From the NCBI GenBank assembly GCA_963753485.1, contig CAVWCL010000005.1:1-64000 (forward strand): DNA of 64,000 nt, given 5' to 3'. The stretch comes from CAWDLX01 sp963753485. Its GTDB lineage: Bacteria; Actinomycetota; Actinomycetes; Mycobacteriales; Micromonosporaceae. Every line of letters starts with the position of its first letter. The stretch's first letter is position 1. Both the position numbers and the translations under genes were made by a program. Shown in pieces: positions 62,396-64,000 of this stretch. The notes beneath the pieces were generated by a model that had not been told where the DNA came from, did not search any database, and saw nothing but the letters and a program-made list of their open reading frames with translations.

Positions 62396-63154
62396 GTGAC
62401 TGAGAACGAGCCGATCCGGGTCGGCGTGCTCGGGGCGCGGGGACGCATGGGTGCGCAGGTGTGTCGGGCGGTTGACGCCGCCGACGATCTCGAGCTGGTC
62501 GCCATGGTCGACCAGGGTGACTGGCTGTTCAACATCGCCGACGCCGGGAGCGAGGTCGTGGTCGACTTCACCTCGCCCGACTCGGTGATGGACCACGTGC
62601 ACTGGTGCATCGAACAGGGCATCAACCTCGTCGTGGGCACCAGCGGCTTCACCCAGCAGCGCTACGACCGGATCCGTCAATGGCTCGCCCACAAGCCCGA
62701 TCTGGGCGTCATCGTGGCGCCCAACTTCGGCCTCGGCGCGGTGCTGATGATGGAGTTCGCCGAACGGGCGGCCCGCTTCTTCGAGTCGGTCGAGATCGTC
62801 GAGATGCACCACCCGAACAAGGTCGACGCGCCGAGCGGCACCGCCCTGCGCACCGCGGAGTTGGTTGCCGCGGCGCGGGCCGACGCCGGTCTGGGACCCA
62901 TGCCTGACGCCACCAAGGAGGACATGCTCGGTGCCCGCGGCTCCGAGGTGCAAGGGGTGCGCATCCACTCGGTGCGGATGGCCGGCCTGGTGGCGCATCA
63001 GCAGGTGCTCCTCGGTAGCGGCGGGGAGACCCTGACCATTCGGCACGACTCGTTCGACCGCAATTCCTACATGCCCGGCGTGCTGCTGGCGATCCGCTCG
63101 GTACGCCAGCGCCCCGGGCTCACCGTCGGTCTGGGCCCGCTGATCGACACCTGA
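62396..63154 (+). CDS. dapB: 4-hydroxy-tetrahydrodipicolinate reductase
   Basis: This enzyme of the lysine and diaminopimelate pathway has 252 residues. GVLGARGRMGAQVCRAV (about 10-26) binds NAD(P)H, VVGTSGF follows, and the catalytic EMHHPNKVDAPSGTA (about 137-151) is intact. GTG 62396 is the start. TAGGTT at 62383-62388 lies seven bases upstream, which suggests leaderless transcription independent of the glycosyltransferase gene. Confidence 0.96.
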   Translation: MTENEPIRVGVLGARGRMGAQVCRAVDAADDLELVAMVDQGDWLFNIADAGSEVVVDFTSPDSVMDHVHWCIEQGINLVVGTSGFTQQRYDRIRQWLAHKPDLGVIVAPNFGLGAVLMMEFAERAARFFESVEIVEMHHPNKVDAPSGTALRTAELVAAARADAGLGPMPDATKEDMLGARGSEVQGVRIHSVRMAGLVAHQQVLLGSGGETLTIRHDSFDRNSYMPGVLLAIRSVRQRPGLTVGLGPLIDT

Positions 63155-63167
63155 ACCCGTCGCCGGT

Positions 63168-63737
63168 TCACCGATCCGGGTCGAGCCGGGTGTGCAGGCG
63201 GATCTGGTCCACCAGGAGGTCGTCCACGTCGAGCGCGCGGGTGACGCCGTCGGGCTCCCACCCAGCCGAGGCGAGGAATCCCCGCACCACGGTGTCGGCC
63301 TCGAACGTCCACGCCACCGCGGCGGTGAACCCGTCCGCGCGCCAGGTATCGGTCCCGGCCGCGAGCAGGCGGCTGCCGTGACCGCGCCGGCCCCAGCGCG
63401 GCTCCACTACCAGGTCGGTGACGGCGGCCACCTCCGGCCCCAGTGCGCCGGGGGCCTCGTCCGGCGCCAGCGCCGCCTCATCGGCCTCACCGGCTGCCAG
63501 GAACCCGACCAGGTACGATTGTTCCGCTTGTTCCACGGCGACCAGTACGCGGTGGCGAGGCGAGGGCGGCTCCTCGATCGAGGCCAACCAGCGGCCTGTC
63601 ATCCAGGCGTCGTCCAGTTCGGCGAGCACACGGTGGGGGAGAATGCCTCGGTAGGCCTGCCGCCAGGTGGCGAGCTGGATGCGCGCGATCTCGACGGCGT
63701 CGGCGGGTGTTGCGGGGCGGACGTAGCCAAGCGCCAT
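63168..63737 (-). CDS. GNAT acetyltransferase
   Basis: This 189-residue acetyltransferase has VRPATPADAVEIARIQLATW (about 6-25), the acetyl-CoA loop VVEPRWGRRGHGSRLLAAG (about 120-138) and an end in which FLASAGWEPDGVTRALDVDD replaces the usual GF. It is convergent with dapB, 13 bases apart. The substrate is unknown. ATG 63737 gives MALGYVRPAT, the typical N-terminus, and the upstream extension is not coding. Confidence 0.85.
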   Translation of the reverse strand: MALGYVRPATPADAVEIARIQLATWRQAYRGILPHRVLAELDDAWMTGRWLASIEEPPSPRHRVLVAVEQAEQSYLVGFLAAGEADEAALAPDEAPGALGPEVAAVTDLVVEPRWGRRGHGSRLLAAGTDTWRADGFTAAVAWTFEADTVVRGFLASAGWEPDGVTRALDVDDLLVDQIRLHTRLDPDR

Positions 63738-63820
63738 GGTCGCCGAGCGTACGGGAGGCGAGGTCGGCGAGGTTGCCGGCGGGCCGAGCAGGGTAGCTGT
63801 CGGGGATGGGAGGGGCCGTT

Positions 63821-64000
63821 GTGACCCACGCCGCGACGAGGGTCGTCGTCGCGCCACGCAGCACCGTCACCCGCAGCCGGCTCGCGGTCATCGCCGTCCT
63901 CGCGGCCGGCGCCCTGACCTTCGACTTCTTCCTCGCCGTCCGGCACGGGTACTTCGACCTGCGGGTCTACTACGGCGCGATCAACTACTGGATGCACGAC
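63821..64000 (+). CDS. GT87-type polyprenol-phosphate mannosyltransferase, 5' part
   Basis: Sixty codons are present before the window ends. After a short basic start comes a membrane helix (RLAVIAVLAAGALTFDFFLA), then YFDLRVYYGAINYWMHD. The D-L-x-V-Y-Y pattern after the first helix is typical of the DUF2029/GT87 alpha-mannosyltransferases that build lipomannan in actinobacteria. GTG 63821 follows GGATGGGAGGGG. The gene is divergent from the acetyltransferase. Confidence 0.75.
   Translation, partial: MTHAATRVVVAPRSTVTRSRLAVIAVLAAGALTFDFFLAVRHGYFDLRVYYGAINYWMHD

Overview
This window is high-GC actinobacterial chromosome and reads most like a member of the Micromonosporaceae. The evidence is GC-rich codon use, many GTG starts, and a conserved core order: rpsB-tsf-pyrH-frr-cdsA-rlmN, then dxr-rip1-ispG, map, rimP-nusA-ylxR-infB, and rbfA-nrnA-truB-ribF-rpsO-pnp-M16 peptidase-dapB. 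The assignment rests on gene content and order only. I saw no rRNA, tRNA or CRISPR array.

Layout. (1) 1-6050 is mobile DNA. It holds a trio of tyrosine recombinases (RIT type). The third is split exactly between two codons of its catalytic H-x-L-R-H box by 1,912 bp made of a G-rich block, a decayed second recombinase and a purine-rich block. An inverted repeat and a 5'-truncated group II intron reverse transcriptase follow. The G-rich block may be an assembly artefact. (2) 6051-13231 is a translation and lipid-precursor operon (S2, EF-Ts, UMP kinase, RRF, CdsA, RlmN) ending in a DivIVA-like protein. (3) 13252-20840 is accessory: a fused metallo-beta-lactamase/Rieske protein facing an orphan N6-adenine methylase, then TetR/MMPL and an acetyltransferase. 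(4) 20845-24506 holds the MEP isoprenoid genes dxr and ispG around a site-2 protease. (5) 24516-28841 holds a membrane-anchored protein, a PadR regulator, an acetyltransferase and an ABC-2 pair. (6) 29103-37842 looks like an ethanolamine or polyamine utilisation region: ethanolamine-type permease, choline/ethanolamine kinase-like protein, GlnA4-like gamma-glutamylation enzyme, aldehyde dehydrogenase, SDR, an unknown and a class I gamma-glutamyl hydrolase. (7) 37912-42863 holds map, a VIT-like transporter, a nucleotidyltransferase, a HAD protein behind an unusual five-unit repeat, a Ddn-like protein and two ferritin-like-family genes separated by a second repeat. (8) 43124-63154 is the large translation, transcription and RNA-decay block, with small accessory insertions. 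The window ends inside a GT87-type mannosyltransferase gene.

The most unusual signals are in non-coding or repeat DNA. At 40274-40463 five 38-bp units each encode the same 13-residue mini-ORF, with GTGA or ATGA stop-start overlaps running into a HAD gene and a TAnnnT box placed for leaderless transcription. A 62-bp palindromic element occurs three times (15125, 25170, 41689) at exactly the same length. At 42217-42378 a 57-bp in-frame repeat links two genes by stop-start overlaps. A ribbon-helix-helix gene carries clustered operator-like repeats beside three strong hairpins at 53053-53175. Several genes carry in-frame minisatellites.
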